Shown here in pieces: positions 19,228 to 27,804 of a stretch of DNA of 64,000 bases. Every line of letters starts with the position of its first letter. Within the stretch, counting starts at the first letter, position 1. Under the pieces are notes generated by a model. It saw only the letters and a program-made list of their open reading frames with translations, had not been told where the DNA came from and searched no databases. A program made the translations under genes and the position numbers. Source of the DNA: Deltaproteobacteria bacterium (GTDB taxonomy: Bacteria > Myxococcota > Kuafuiibacteriia > Kuafuiibacteriales > Kuafuiibacteriaceae); NCBI GenBank assembly GCA_016713425.1, contig JADJPE010000005.1, positions 5,120,501-5,184,500 of the forward strand. The letters run 5' to 3'.

Positions 19228-19773
19228 ATGAGTCCATCGCTCGATTTCTCGAGACTATCTCTTACGCTGTCTCTGACTGTTTCTCTGGCGTCGTTCGCAT
19301 GTGCGAAGAAGACGCCGGTCGAAGCTTCGCGCGCCGCAGCCGAAGCGCAGGAAAAAGCGCCTCTTGCTGAAGAGGGCGCCGAGGTCCCCGCCGCCGTGCA
19401 GAAGATGCTCGCGAACTTCCAACGGGTTCAGTTCGAGTTCGATTCCTTCAAGCTCTCGCCCGATACGCAGGCGGTGCTCACGGCCAACGCCGAGATTATG
19501 GTGGCCAGTCCCGAGGTGCGTGTTGAAGTGCAGGGGCACGCGGACGAGCTCGGGACATCAGAGTACAACCTGGCCTTGGGAGAGAATCGAGCGAAAGCGA
19601 TTCGTGACTACATGAGCCGGCTGGGTGTCGATCCGGCGCGCATCCAAGTCATTTCCTATGGCGAGGAAAAGCCGATCGAAAAAGGGGCCAGCGAGCAGGC
19701 GTGGTCGATCAATCGCCGCGGCGAGTTCAAGGTGCTGTGGGGTCAGCCGGACGTCGTCGGCACGACCGAATGA
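19228..19773 (+). CDS. pal: Pal/OmpA-family peptidoglycan-associated lipoprotein
   Basis: A 181-aa lipoprotein. The hydrophobic signal (about residues 8-24) ends in a SFAC lipobox with Cys25, slightly off consensus. The mature part has a short Glu/Ala-rich linker and an OmpA-like peptidoglycan-binding domain: FEFDSFKLSPD, VEVQGHADELGTSEYNLALGENRAKAIRDYM and ISYGEEKP. Pal anchors the outer membrane to the wall, normally with Tol-TolB, but no tol genes are nearby. A ribosome site (AGGAGAG) precedes the ATG. It overlaps the convergent nth gene by 31 bp. Confidence 0.9.
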   Translation: MSPSLDFSRLSLTLSLTVSLASFACAKKTPVEASRAAAEAQEKAPLAEEGAEVPAAVQKMLANFQRVQFEFDSFKLSPDTQAVLTANAEIMVASPEVRVEVQGHADELGTSEYNLALGENRAKAIRDYMSRLGVDPARIQVISYGEEKPIEKGASEQAWSINRRGEFKVLWGQPDVVGTTE

Positions 19774-20486
19774 CCTTGAGCCAATCCGCGGCTTTCGATC
19801 ACGAGTCGAGCGGCATCGGCCCGCGCCGTCCAGGACTTTGATGCGGGCGTTTCTGCGGTTGGGCAGACTTCGTTCAGGCAGCATTCGCCGCACGTGGGCG
19901 CCCGCGCAAGGCACACGTAACGGCCGTGGAGCACCATGCGTGTTCCGATTTCTATCCACGCGCTGGATGGGAAGATGGCCATCAACTCTCGCTCGACCTT
20001 AGCTGGGTTTTCGTGCGTGGTGAGTTCGAGCCGCCTCGCGACCCGTCCCACGTGCGTGTCTACGACCACCCCGGAAGCGACGCCATAGCCGATGCCAAGA
20101 ACCACGTTGGCGGTTTTCCGGGCAACGCCCGGCAGCGTGAGCAGTTCCTCCATGGTCTTCGGTACGGCGCCGTTGAAGTGCTCGACCAGTGCGCGGCTTG
20201 TCTCGCGGATCGCCCGCGCTTTGTTCCGGAAAAAGCCGCTCGGCTTCACGATCGCTTCGACTTCGCTCTGGTCGGCCAGGGCGAGTGCTTCGGGCGACGG
20301 ATAAGCGGCGAATAAGGCCGGTGTGACGCGATTGATGGTCTTGTCGTTGCTTTGCGCGCTCAAAATCGTCGCGATGAGAAGCTGCCAAGGATTGGCGTGA
20401 TCCAGCTCCACGAGCACCGTGGGCATCTCGCGGGCGAGTCGCTTCGAAATGGCGGCTGATCGTTGTTTCACCTCGGCCTTATCCAT
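19743..20486 (-). CDS. nth: Endonuclease III
   Basis: DNA glycosylase/AP lyase that removes oxidised pyrimidines, 247 aa. The helix-hairpin-helix LPGVARKTANVV contains the Schiff-base Lys, the catalytic Asp is in VVDTHVGRV, and the C-terminal cluster Cys-X6-Cys-X2-Cys-X5-Cys (CLARAPTCGECCLNEVC) binds [4Fe-4S]. About 35 residues extend past the usual end and run into the pal overlap. The ATG at 20486 gives the normal N-terminus; a longer frame upstream is not needed. Confidence 0.94.
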   Translation of the reverse strand: MDKAEVKQRSAAISKRLAREMPTVLVELDHANPWQLLIATILSAQSNDKTINRVTPALFAAYPSPEALALADQSEVEAIVKPSGFFRNKARAIRETSRALVEHFNGAVPKTMEELLTLPGVARKTANVVLGIGYGVASGVVVDTHVGRVARRLELTTHENPAKVERELMAIFPSSAWIEIGTRMVLHGRYVCLARAPTCGECCLNEVCPTAETPASKSWTARADAARLVIESRGLAQGHSVVPTTSG

Positions 20487-20580
20487 GCATTCGCATCCTG
20501 CGGAACCTCTCATAGTCCGGCGGTGTCGGGTTTCGCAATGCCTTGCACTCGACCTGACACAGAGGCAGCATCGCGGGCCC

Positions 20581-22179
20581 ATGGGAGACAATTCAACTAA
20601 GGCCTTGAGCCTCACGCCAGCGGACGCCACCCGACTGGCTGAGGCGGGCATCTCGCTGGAGATGGTGGAAAGCCAGCTTCAGATGTTTGCGCAGGGCATC
20701 CAGCATCGTTTCGTGGTTCGGCCGGCCACGGTCGGAGATGGGATCCGACAACTCACGGAGGACGAACAAATCAAGTGCGTCGTCGCGTATGAAACGGCGC
20801 AGAAGACGAAGGAGATCATCACTTTTGTTCCCGCATCGGGCGCTGCCTCGCGCATGTTTTTCGCGCTCGATGCCTTCTTGCTTGCCCCGTATTCTCGCGC
20901 CGACCTGAACGCGAGGTCCGAGCACGACGGTGGCGCGCGCGACGTGCGCTTGTTCTTCGACAAGCTCGACCGCTTCGCTTTCTTTGAGGCGCTCGAGGCA
21001 AGCATGGGGCGGGACGGCCTCAGCCTAACGAAGGCGCTCGACGAAGGCGCCCTGACGACGATCTTGACGTATCTGCTCGACGACAAAGGACTCGGGTTTC
21101 GCGATCTACCCAAAGGGCTCATCCCGTTTCACCGCTACCCCGATGGACCCCGAACGGCGTTTGAGGAGCATCTGGTCGAGGCGAGTAAATATGGCGCAGG
21201 CGCGGACGGCCGCGTACGGATGCTTTTTACCGTTGCACCGGAGCGCCTTCCGCTCTTCGAAGGTTCGCTGGCGCATGCAAGGTCGGCGGCCCGTTGGGGA
21301 AACTCGATGCCGGACGTCGCGTTCACATGCCAGAAGGCATCCACCGACACGGTGGCCGCGGGTGAGGATGGTCTTCCTTTTCGGGATGAGGAGGGTCGGT
21401 TGATTCTTCGGGCTGGCGGGCACGGCGCGTTGATCGAGAACTTGGCCGAGCTCGATGCAGATGTCGTGTTTGTGAAGAACATCGACAACGTCGCCATCGA
21501 GACGCAGGCTGATGTCTCGGTGCGGTGGAAGCGAATCCTGGGCGGCGTGCTGCATAGGCTGCAGGCTGAGATCTTTGGGTTCCTCAGAGAGCTGGAGGAC
21601 GGCGTTCCGGCTGCGCCGCGCCTCTCGACGATCGAGTCGTTTGTGCGACGGGATCTTGGCACCGAACCTCCCGCAGGGTTCGAGACTTGGTCGAGCGATG
21701 GACGTCGCGCGTATCTCAGGCAGAAGCTTCACCGTCCGCTGCGTGTGTGTGGCATGGTGAAGAACGAAGGCGAGCCGGGCGGCGGCCCGTTTTGGGTGCG
21801 CGCCGACGCTGGCGTGAGTCTTCAGATCGTCGAGTCATCGGAGATCGACGCGTCGAAGAGCGACCAGAACGAGATTCTTCGGCGCGCGACGCATTTCAAT
21901 CCGGTGGACTTGGTTCTTGGGCTTCGAGATCATCGCGGTGAGCGGTACGATCTACGCGAATTCGTGAACCGCGAAGCCTACTTCATTAGCCGGAAGTCAT
22001 CCGGGGGCAGAGCACTGCTCGCGCTCGAGCTTCCGGGCCTGTGGAACGGTGCGATGTCGAACTGGAACACCGTGTTCGTCGAGGTTCCGAGCGCAACGTT
22101 CTGCCCGGTGAAGAAGCTCGTCGATCTTCTCCGCCCTCAGCACACCGGCGATGGCCTCCTCCCGAGGCATGGGGCTTAG
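20581..22179 (+). CDS. DUF4301 family protein
   Basis: A 532-aa protein resembling the DUF4301 family (known mainly from Bacteroidetes): FVPASGAASRMF near residue 80, LPKGLIPFHRY, and GGHGALIENL. The PASGxAxRMF loop recalls a phosphate-binding or nucleotidyltransferase-like site, but the function is unknown. The ATG at 20581 follows a weak site; upstream codons would run into the divergent nth promoter. The TAG stop straddles the left end of the insertion sequence: its TA is part of the TTA target site and its G is the first base of the element, so the protein is unchanged by the insertion. Confidence 0.8.
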   Translation: MGDNSTKALSLTPADATRLAEAGISLEMVESQLQMFAQGIQHRFVVRPATVGDGIRQLTEDEQIKCVVAYETAQKTKEIITFVPASGAASRMFFALDAFLLAPYSRADLNARSEHDGGARDVRLFFDKLDRFAFFEALEASMGRDGLSLTKALDEGALTTILTYLLDDKGLGFRDLPKGLIPFHRYPDGPRTAFEEHLVEASKYGAGADGRVRMLFTVAPERLPLFEGSLAHARSAARWGNSMPDVAFTCQKASTDTVAAGEDGLPFRDEEGRLILRAGGHGALIENLAELDADVVFVKNIDNVAIETQADVSVRWKRILGGVLHRLQAEIFGFLRELEDGVPAAPRLSTIESFVRRDLGTEPPAGFETWSSDGRRAYLRQKLHRPLRVCGMVKNEGEPGGGPFWVRADAGVSLQIVESSEIDASKSDQNEILRRATHFNPVDLVLGLRDHRGERYDLREFVNREAYFISRKSSGGRALLALELPGLWNGAMSNWNTVFVEVPSATFCPVKKLVDLLRPQHTGDGLLPRHGA

Positions 22180-23506
22180 GGCCCGCCGCGAAATTAGCTG
22201 ATCGCCTGATCAGAGGCACGTCGGTTGAATGGTGTAGTTCCACTCGCCGTGAAACACGTCGGGGCTGAGATTCACGAGGGCGAGCTGCTTGTCAGTAACG
22301 CGGCGGCCCTTCGGATAGACGCGATCATCAAGGCGGCTGCGGACGGTCAGGCCAGCCTTTGTCGTTGTCGCGGCGATCAGGTTCACGATGACCTGATGGG
22401 TTACGAGCGGTTTGCCGCGCCAGTTTTGGGTAATGAACGAGAACAGTCGGTGCTCGATCTTGTTCCATTTGCTCGTTCCCGGCGGCAGATGGCAGACGGT
22501 CACTGGGAAGCCCAGCTCGTCGACGAGCCCTTGGAGTTCGAGCTTCCACAACCGCAGACGGTATCCATTGCTCCCGCCTCCATCGGCGATGATCACAAGC
22601 GAGTTCGCGTCGGGGTACCTGAACGCACCCATCTCATTCCACCAAGTGCGGATGCTCTGCACAGCGAACTCTCCTGTGTCATGGCTGAGCCCTACGCTGA
22701 CCCATGCTTCGTTACCTTGGATATCGTACACGCCATACGGCGTGGCGCGCCCCTGCTCGGGGTCGATGAAGTCATGAACATTGACGTCGTCTGCGTCTCC
22801 TTTGCCTCGGAGCTCGCGCCCGTCGTTCTTGTACGACCCAACCAGCTCCTTTTTCTTCGTGTCCACAGATATGGCCGGCTGATTCGCTTCGAGTTGAAGA
22901 CGAAGTGTCTCGTTGATGTGCTCGAACTGCGCGTTTCGGTCCGGATGCTGCGCGCCCTCGAGGCGCTTACGATTCGCCTGAAGGCTGTAACCAAGCTGTT
23001 TAAGAAGACTCGAAACCATCTTCATGCTCGTCGAATGGCCTTGTGCAGCCAGCGCCTCGACGATGTTTCGCTGGCTGCGGGCCGTCCACAAAAGGGGCGA
23101 TTCTGGATCGCCGCGCGTTGTCGCTTCGACCAACGCCTGCAAGTCAGGCAGCAGAGTCGGGTCCTTCTCCGTTGCCTTTTTGCGACCCGCACCTGGCCGT
23201 CTGCTGCGTGTCGGATCCATCGGTGCAGCGGTCCCATCTTCGATGCTCCGTACCTCCGCGATACCTCGGCCGATCGCGCTCGGCGCCATTCCCGTCGCAC
23301 GCGCTGCTGCCGCAATGCCGCCGTAGCCGAAGGCCAAAGCTTCGCCTGCCAAAAAAAGACGTCGCGCCCGCTCCGTCAGCGTGCTTTCGAGCGCCTGATG
23401 ACGCTCTCGGATCTTCGATTCAGCTCTCTTCCGGTCCGCCCTATTCACCGCAACAGTCGGATCCTCGCGATCGCGTTAGTCAATCTGTTTATTTTGCGGC
23501 GAACCC
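22179..23506 (-). mobile_element. ISAzo13-type insertion sequence, copy 1 (intact)
   Basis: A 1328-bp element. Its left end GGGCCCGCCGCGAAAT and the reverse complement of its right end, GGGTTCGCCGCAAAAT, form imperfect terminal inverted repeats of about 24 bp. It is flanked by TTA on the left (22176-22178) and TTG on the right (23507-23509). It carries one transposase gene on the minus strand. It is nearly identical to the copy that follows in the same orientation. Confidence 0.92.
22210..23448 (-). CDS. ISAzo13-family transposase, intact
   Basis: A 412-aa DDE transposase of the ISAzo13 group (Rhodopirellula transposase domain). An N-terminal helix-turn-helix-like segment lies around residues 45-75. 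The catalytic domain begins after ISVDTKKKELVGSYKN (first Asp) and continues through VIIADGGGSNGYR (second Asp) to WNKIEHRLFSFI (catalytic Glu), then a C-terminal helical tail. The start is GTG at 23448. A T7 run (A7 on the plus strand at 23351-23357) near the N-terminus is a possible slippage site. This copy is complete and could be active. Confidence 0.93.
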   Translation of the reverse strand: MNRADRKRAESKIRERHQALESTLTERARRLFLAGEALAFGYGGIAAAARATGMAPSAIGRGIAEVRSIEDGTAAPMDPTRSRRPGAGRKKATEKDPTLLPDLQALVEATTRGDPESPLLWTARSQRNIVEALAAQGHSTSMKMVSSLLKQLGYSLQANRKRLEGAQHPDRNAQFEHINETLRLQLEANQPAISVDTKKKELVGSYKNDGRELRGKGDADDVNVHDFIDPEQGRATPYGVYDIQGNEAWVSVGLSHDTGEFAVQSIRTWWNEMGAFRYPDANSLVIIADGGGSNGYRLRLWKLELQGLVDELGFPVTVCHLPPGTSKWNKIEHRLFSFITQNWRGKPLVTHQVIVNLIAATTTKAGLTVRSRLDDRVYPKGRRVTDKQLALVNLSPDVFHGEWNYTIQPTCL

Positions 23507-23509
23507 TTG

Positions 23510-24837
23510 GGGCCCGCCGCGAAATTAGCTGATCGCCTGATCAGAGGCACGTCGGTTGAATGGTGTAGTTCCACTCGCCGTGAAACACGTCGGGGCTGAG
23601 ATTCACGAGGGCGAGCTGCTTGTCAGTAACGCGGCGGCCCTTCGGATAGACGCGATCATCAAGGCGGCTGCGGACGGTCAGGCCAGCCTTTGTCGTTGTC
23701 GCGGCGATCAGGTTCACGATGACCTGATGGGTTACGAGCGGTTTGCCGCGCCAGTTTTGGGTAATGAACGAGAACAGTCGGTGCTCGATCTTGTTCCATT
23801 TGCTCGTTCCCGGCGGCAGATGGCAGACGGTCACTGGGAAGCCCAGCTCGTCGACGAGCCCTTGGAGTTCGAGCTTCCACAACCGCAGACGGTATCCATT
23901 GCTCCCGCCTCCATCGGCGATGATCACAAGCGAGTTCGCGTCGGGGTACCTGAACGCACCCATCTCATTCCACCAAGTGCGGATGCTCTGCACAGCGAAC
24001 TCTCCTGTGTCATGGCTGAGCCCTACGCTGACCCATGCTTCGTTACCTTGGATATCGTACACGCCATACGGCGTGGCGCGCCCCTGCTCGGGGTCGATGA
24101 AGTCATGAACATTGACGTCGTCTGCGTCTCCCTTTGCCTCGGAGCTCGCGCCCGTCGTTCTTGTACGACCCAACCAGCTCCTTTTTCTTCGTGTCCACAG
24201 ATATGGCCGGCTGATTCGCTTCGAGTTGAAGACGAAGTGTCTCGTTGATGTGCTCGAACTGCGCGTTTCGGTCCGGATGCTGCGCGCCCTCGAGGCGCTT
24301 ACGATTCGCCTGAAGGCTGTAACCAAGCTGTTTAAGAAGACTCGAAACCATCTTCATGCTCGTCGAATGGCCTTGTGCAGCCAGCGCCTCGACGATGTTT
24401 CGCTGGCTGCGGGCCGTCCACAAAAGGGGCGATTCTGGATCGCCGCGCGTTGTCGCTTCGACCAACGCCTGCAAGTCAGGCAGCAGAGTCGGGTCCTTCT
24501 CCGTTGCCTTTTTGCGACCCGCACCTGGCCGTCTGCTGCGTGTCGGATCCATCGGTGCAGCGGTCCCATCTTCGATGCTCCGTACCTCCGCGATACCTCG
24601 GCCGATCGCGCTCGGCGCCATTCCCGTCGCACGCGCTGCTGCCGCAATGCCGCCGTAGCCGAAGGCCAAAGCTTCGCCTGCCACAAAAGACGTCGCGCCC
24701 GCTCCGTCAGCGTGCTTTCGAGCGCCTGATGACGCTCTCGGATCTTCGATTCAGCTCTCTTCCGGTCCGCCCTATTCACCGCAACAGTCGGATCCTCGCG
24801 ATCGCGTTAGTCAATCTGTTTATTTTGCGGCGAACCC
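23510..24837 (-). mobile_element. ISAzo13-type insertion sequence, copy 2 (defective)
   Basis: A second 1328-bp copy in the same orientation, starting 3 bp after copy 1 (TTG spacer) and followed by TTA at 24838-24840. The outer TTA triplets flank the whole pair like a target duplication. By eye the copies differ only around 24130-24132 (one extra C) and 24683-24688 (one A fewer plus an A-to-C change), so the duplication is recent. Confidence 0.92.
23541..24779 (-). pseudogene. ISAzo13-family transposase with two frameshifts
   Basis: Same gene as in copy 1 but broken. After the start region, loss of one base in the poly-A/T tract at 24683-24688 throws the frame; an extra C at 24130-24132 shifts it again just after the RELRGKG segment, before the second catalytic Asp. 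The remaining pieces are an N-terminal out-of-frame tail, a central 190-residue block (24103-24684) and a C-terminal block (23541 to about 24130) that still encodes the second Asp and the Glu. No intact transposase can be made, but its ends are intact and could be mobilised by copy 1. Confidence 0.92.
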
Positions 24838-24885
24838 TTAGGGATCGATCAGCAATAAGTTGCGCAGCTGATCGGGCCCCAAGCG

Positions 24886-25203
24886 TCAGCGTCGCAATGC
24901 GCCGTCGATCTTCTTTTCGACCGCGGCCATCGACGTGCTCGGATCGATGAACGTCGCTACGACGTTCTCGTCGAGCATCGTGACAACACAGGACTGGGCT
25001 TTGCCCGCGTAAGATATGCGCTGGAGTTCACCGAGTCCGAGTGCGGCACCCACGTCATTGATCGCGGCGGCTGTATAGCCCATGACCGCGCCAATGGTCT
25101 CCGCATCCGACTCACCCATGCTTTCGAGGAGAGTCCCGGCGAGATCGGATACGACGGCGTGTTTGATCTCGCGGACGTTGGTCAGAAGGGAAAGAATTTG
25201 CAT
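24886..25203 (-). CDS. Roadblock/LC7-domain protein
   Basis: A compact 105-aa single-domain protein. The pattern of an N-terminal helix, VREIKHAVVSDLAGTLLES, a helix with MGYTAAAINDVGAALGLGELQRISYAG, and strands SCVVTML and VVATFID fits Roadblock/LC7 (MglB-like) domains, which dimerise and regulate small GTPases. No MglA-type GTPase gene is nearby, so it is an orphan here. GAGGAAG lies about 11 nt before the ATG. Longer upstream frames overlap the divergent hydrolase gene and are unlikely. It ends 48 bp from the insertion sequence pair. Confidence 0.72.
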   Translation of the reverse strand: MQILSLLTNVREIKHAVVSDLAGTLLESMGESDAETIGAVMGYTAAAINDVGAALGLGELQRISYAGKAQSCVVTMLDENVVATFIDPSTSMAAVEKKIDGALRR

Positions 25204-25350
25204 GACGATGGGCTTCCTCAAGTTGTTTAAGCACAGTCCACGACATCGCTCAACACCTTGAAGGGTATCCTGAATGTCCTCGGCTCCTTGAGGTCCTAAA
25301 AGGCCGGCGTTCTTGCCAAAGCCCAGGATGACAGCGCAAGGATCGTTTCT

Positions 25351-26142
25351 GTGACCACCTGGCTCCTCCTTCATGGGTTCACGGGGACTCCAGGGAGCCT
25401 CGACGAACTCTGTTCCCGGCTCATGGCGGACGCGAGCCTCAAGTGCGAGGGAGACACTGACCGTGCGCCGGGGGTCAACAAGATCGTCCGGGAAGCCCTG
25501 CCTGGGCATGCAGGCCGGGGCGTGGACGTCACGCACACGTTCGAAAATGCGGTGGATGACTTGGTTCGCCGCCTTGAGCAGCTCGAACCTCCGATTCGTG
25601 TGGTCGGATACTCCATGGGAGCGCGGTTGGTCCTGGGGGCGCTGCTGCGTCCGGAGGCGAGGAGGCGGATCACCTCGGCCACCTTGATCGGTGCCCATTT
25701 CGGGCTGGAGAGCCAAGAGGCGCGTCACGCTCGGGTGACACGGGATGAAGCATGGGCCGCGATGCTCGAAAAGTTCGGGCTCGACGCATTCATCGAGGCC
25801 TGGGCGCGACAAGACTTGTTTGCCTCACAGGCAAAGCTCCCGCGGGCGGTTCAAGAGGCGCAAGCGGCCGAGCGCAGAAAGCACCGGCCGAACGATCTCG
25901 CGATGGCGCTTCGGCAGCTCGGCTTGGGCCGCATGCCGAACTACTGGCCGCAGCTTCCATCACTCGACTTGCCGGTTCTGCTCATTGTGGGCCAGCTCGA
26001 CGCCAAGTTCCTCGGAGTGGCTTCTCGCGCGCAGGCGTGCTTGCCGAACGCCGAGCTCGTGGCCATTCCGGGGCGCGGCCACAACGTGGTGCTGGAAGCG
26101 CCTGAGCATGTCGCCTCGATCCTCCGAAGAGACCTGACCTAG
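25351..26142 (+). CDS. Alpha/beta hydrolase, MenH-like
   Basis: A 263-aa hydrolase-fold protein with LLHGFTGTPGSLDEL (oxyanion loop), the nucleophile elbow VVGYSMGARL with Ser at about residue 88, GQLDAKF (Asp) and GRGHNVVLEAPEHV (His). These blocks are close to MenH (SHCHC synthase of menaquinone synthesis) and related thioesterases, but no other men genes are in the window, so the substrate is open. The start is GTG with AAGGA about 8 nt upstream. Confidence 0.82.
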   Translation: MTTWLLLHGFTGTPGSLDELCSRLMADASLKCEGDTDRAPGVNKIVREALPGHAGRGVDVTHTFENAVDDLVRRLEQLEPPIRVVGYSMGARLVLGALLRPEARRRITSATLIGAHFGLESQEARHARVTRDEAWAAMLEKFGLDAFIEAWARQDLFASQAKLPRAVQEAQAAERRKHRPNDLAMALRQLGLGRMPNYWPQLPSLDLPVLLIVGQLDAKFLGVASRAQACLPNAELVAIPGRGHNVVLEAPEHVASILRRDLT

Positions 26143-26280
26143 TCCTAGATGTGCTCGTCCCTAGATGTGCTCAGCCGAAACACCGATCCCTTGGTGCCCG
26201 GTGCCCATTCGAGAGATTGTCGGGAATCGGAGGCTCCGTCGCCGGCTTCCGGACCTCGAGTCACGAGCGAGGGTGGGGCT

Positions 26281-27804
26281 TCACACTGACGCGAAGAGGT
26301 CGGTTAGGGCATCGGCGGCAAGATCGCTGACGCGACGCACTTCGTCGGCGAAGCGCTCAAGGCCGGTGGTCGAGTGTTGCGCTACGTCGACGACGAGCGC
26401 GCGGATCCGGAAACGGTGCTTTCGTCGGGCACGCTCGATGTCGTCGATGAGTGCCGAAGATACGTCAGCTTGGCCGTCGGTGATGAATACGATATCACCG
26501 CGGCGATACGTTGTTTCAGTTACGAGATCGAGTGCGCGACGCAGAGGAGGCTCGAAGTCGGTGCCACCGGCTGGGAAATATTCAGCGAAACGCAAGAGCT
26601 CTTCGACCCGGATCTGACTTCGCGTGTGCGCGCTCCCGTTCTTAGACAAGAGCTCGACTTCAAAAAGCGCATGACCCGATGAGAATATGAGTCCAAGGCA
26701 GCGGCGACGCTCGCGGCGCGCGATCTCCATGAGCGTGAGCGCCACGGCTTTTGCCCAAAGCTCCTTCGATCCCTGCATCGATCCGCTTCCATCCAAGCAG
26801 ATCACTATCGGGCCCGACGAGGCCGGGCTCGTGAAGTCGTACGCGAGAAGTGCGCCCTCGGCATAGCGACGCATGAACTCGCGGTGGAGCAACGTCCGCG
26901 CGGGATTGAGCCCGATGAGCTCAGAGGGCAGGATGCGCTCCAGGGAACCGCTGGTCGCGATGGAGTGAAGTTCCTGCGGCGCGCGATAAATACGTCGGCG
27001 TCGAGCTTCGAACGCGACCTCCCGGAACGCACCCACGAGCCGAGCAAGCCGCTGAAGCTTCTTGCTCTTCATGAGCCGGTCGCCCAGCTCGACCCGCGCT
27101 TCGACGGACATCCGTCCGTCGGTTCCGGCGTTCAGTCCTAGGCCCGAAATGTGCGCATCGACCTGGTCGAGATTCTCAGGGAGCTGGCGAACTTGGTGCG
27201 CAACGCCTTCTTCAATCTCCGTCGAGAGTCGACGGGCGAGATCGTCCTGAGCCTTCGCCGCGCGCTCGATGCGGCGTTTCAGTTCGTCGCGTTCTGCCTT
27301 CAGAGAGGCCGTCAAGTTCGCTCGGTCATTTTCAGAAAACGCGTCTTTCGGAAGGTCATCGAGGTGTGCGATCTGACCTTCTCGCTCCGCGAGGGATGAC
27401 TCGTCGTGCGCAATGTCGGCGATCTCGAGCAGTGCCTTCGGACCCACGCGATACTCGCGCGTGAGCGCGGCAAGCGCCTTGTCGACGATCACGGCCGTCG
27501 CTGATGCCGCGGTCGCCGCGTCGAGTCCGGTACGCGCCCGAAGCTGGGGGAGTCCGTCGGTCTTGAGTACCGCCTCGACGAGTCTGCGGTTCAGACGGGC
27601 CGAGGCGACAAGCTGCTTGACCGGCACGAGGATGACATTGAGCTTGTAGAGGACGAAGAAGACGTCGGCGACGAGAGATTCCCCGTGGGGAAGCAGTCGG
27701 CTCGCGCGTTCGATGGCCCGCGAGAGCGCGCCGCGCTTTTGGCGCTGCGCCTCAAAGACGTGCCGATCGTACCCGTCGGACTCGATGGCGTTCAGCCGTT
27801 CCAA
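26281..27804 (-). CDS. VWA-domain protein, ViaA/CoxE-like
   Basis: A 507-aa partner of the adjacent MoxR-type ATPase. The first 330 residues are mostly helical and charged. The C-terminal von Willebrand A domain has a complete metal site: DGSGSM at about 338-343, the Thr in AGGTDF, and ITDGQAD. In RavA/ViaA and related systems this pair acts as a chaperone-like module that remodels or matures other protein complexes, often linked to respiration or metal-cofactor enzymes. Its start overlaps the ATPase stop by 13 nt, so the two are cotranscribed and probably translationally coupled. No obvious client gene is next to them. Confidence 0.86.
   Translation of the reverse strand: MERLNAIESDGYDRHVFEAQRQKRGALSRAIERASRLLPHGESLVADVFFVLYKLNVILVPVKQLVASARLNRRLVEAVLKTDGLPQLRARTGLDAATAASATAVIVDKALAALTREYRVGPKALLEIADIAHDESSLAEREGQIAHLDDLPKDAFSENDRANLTASLKAERDELKRRIERAAKAQDDLARRLSTEIEEGVAHQVRQLPENLDQVDAHISGLGLNAGTDGRMSVEARVELGDRLMKSKKLQRLARLVGAFREVAFEARRRRIYRAPQELHSIATSGSLERILPSELIGLNPARTLLHREFMRRYAEGALLAYDFTSPASSGPIVICLDGSGSMQGSKELWAKAVALTLMEIARRERRRCLGLIFSSGHALFEVELLSKNGSAHTRSQIRVEELLRFAEYFPAGGTDFEPPLRRALDLVTETTYRRGDIVFITDGQADVSSALIDDIERARRKHRFRIRALVVDVAQHSTTGLERFADEVRRVSDLAADALTDLFASV

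Noticed and set aside
22225..23532. 435-codon plus-strand frame across the insertion sequence
   Set aside because: Antisense to the transposase, which has the DDE residues; the near-identical frame in copy 2 is broken.
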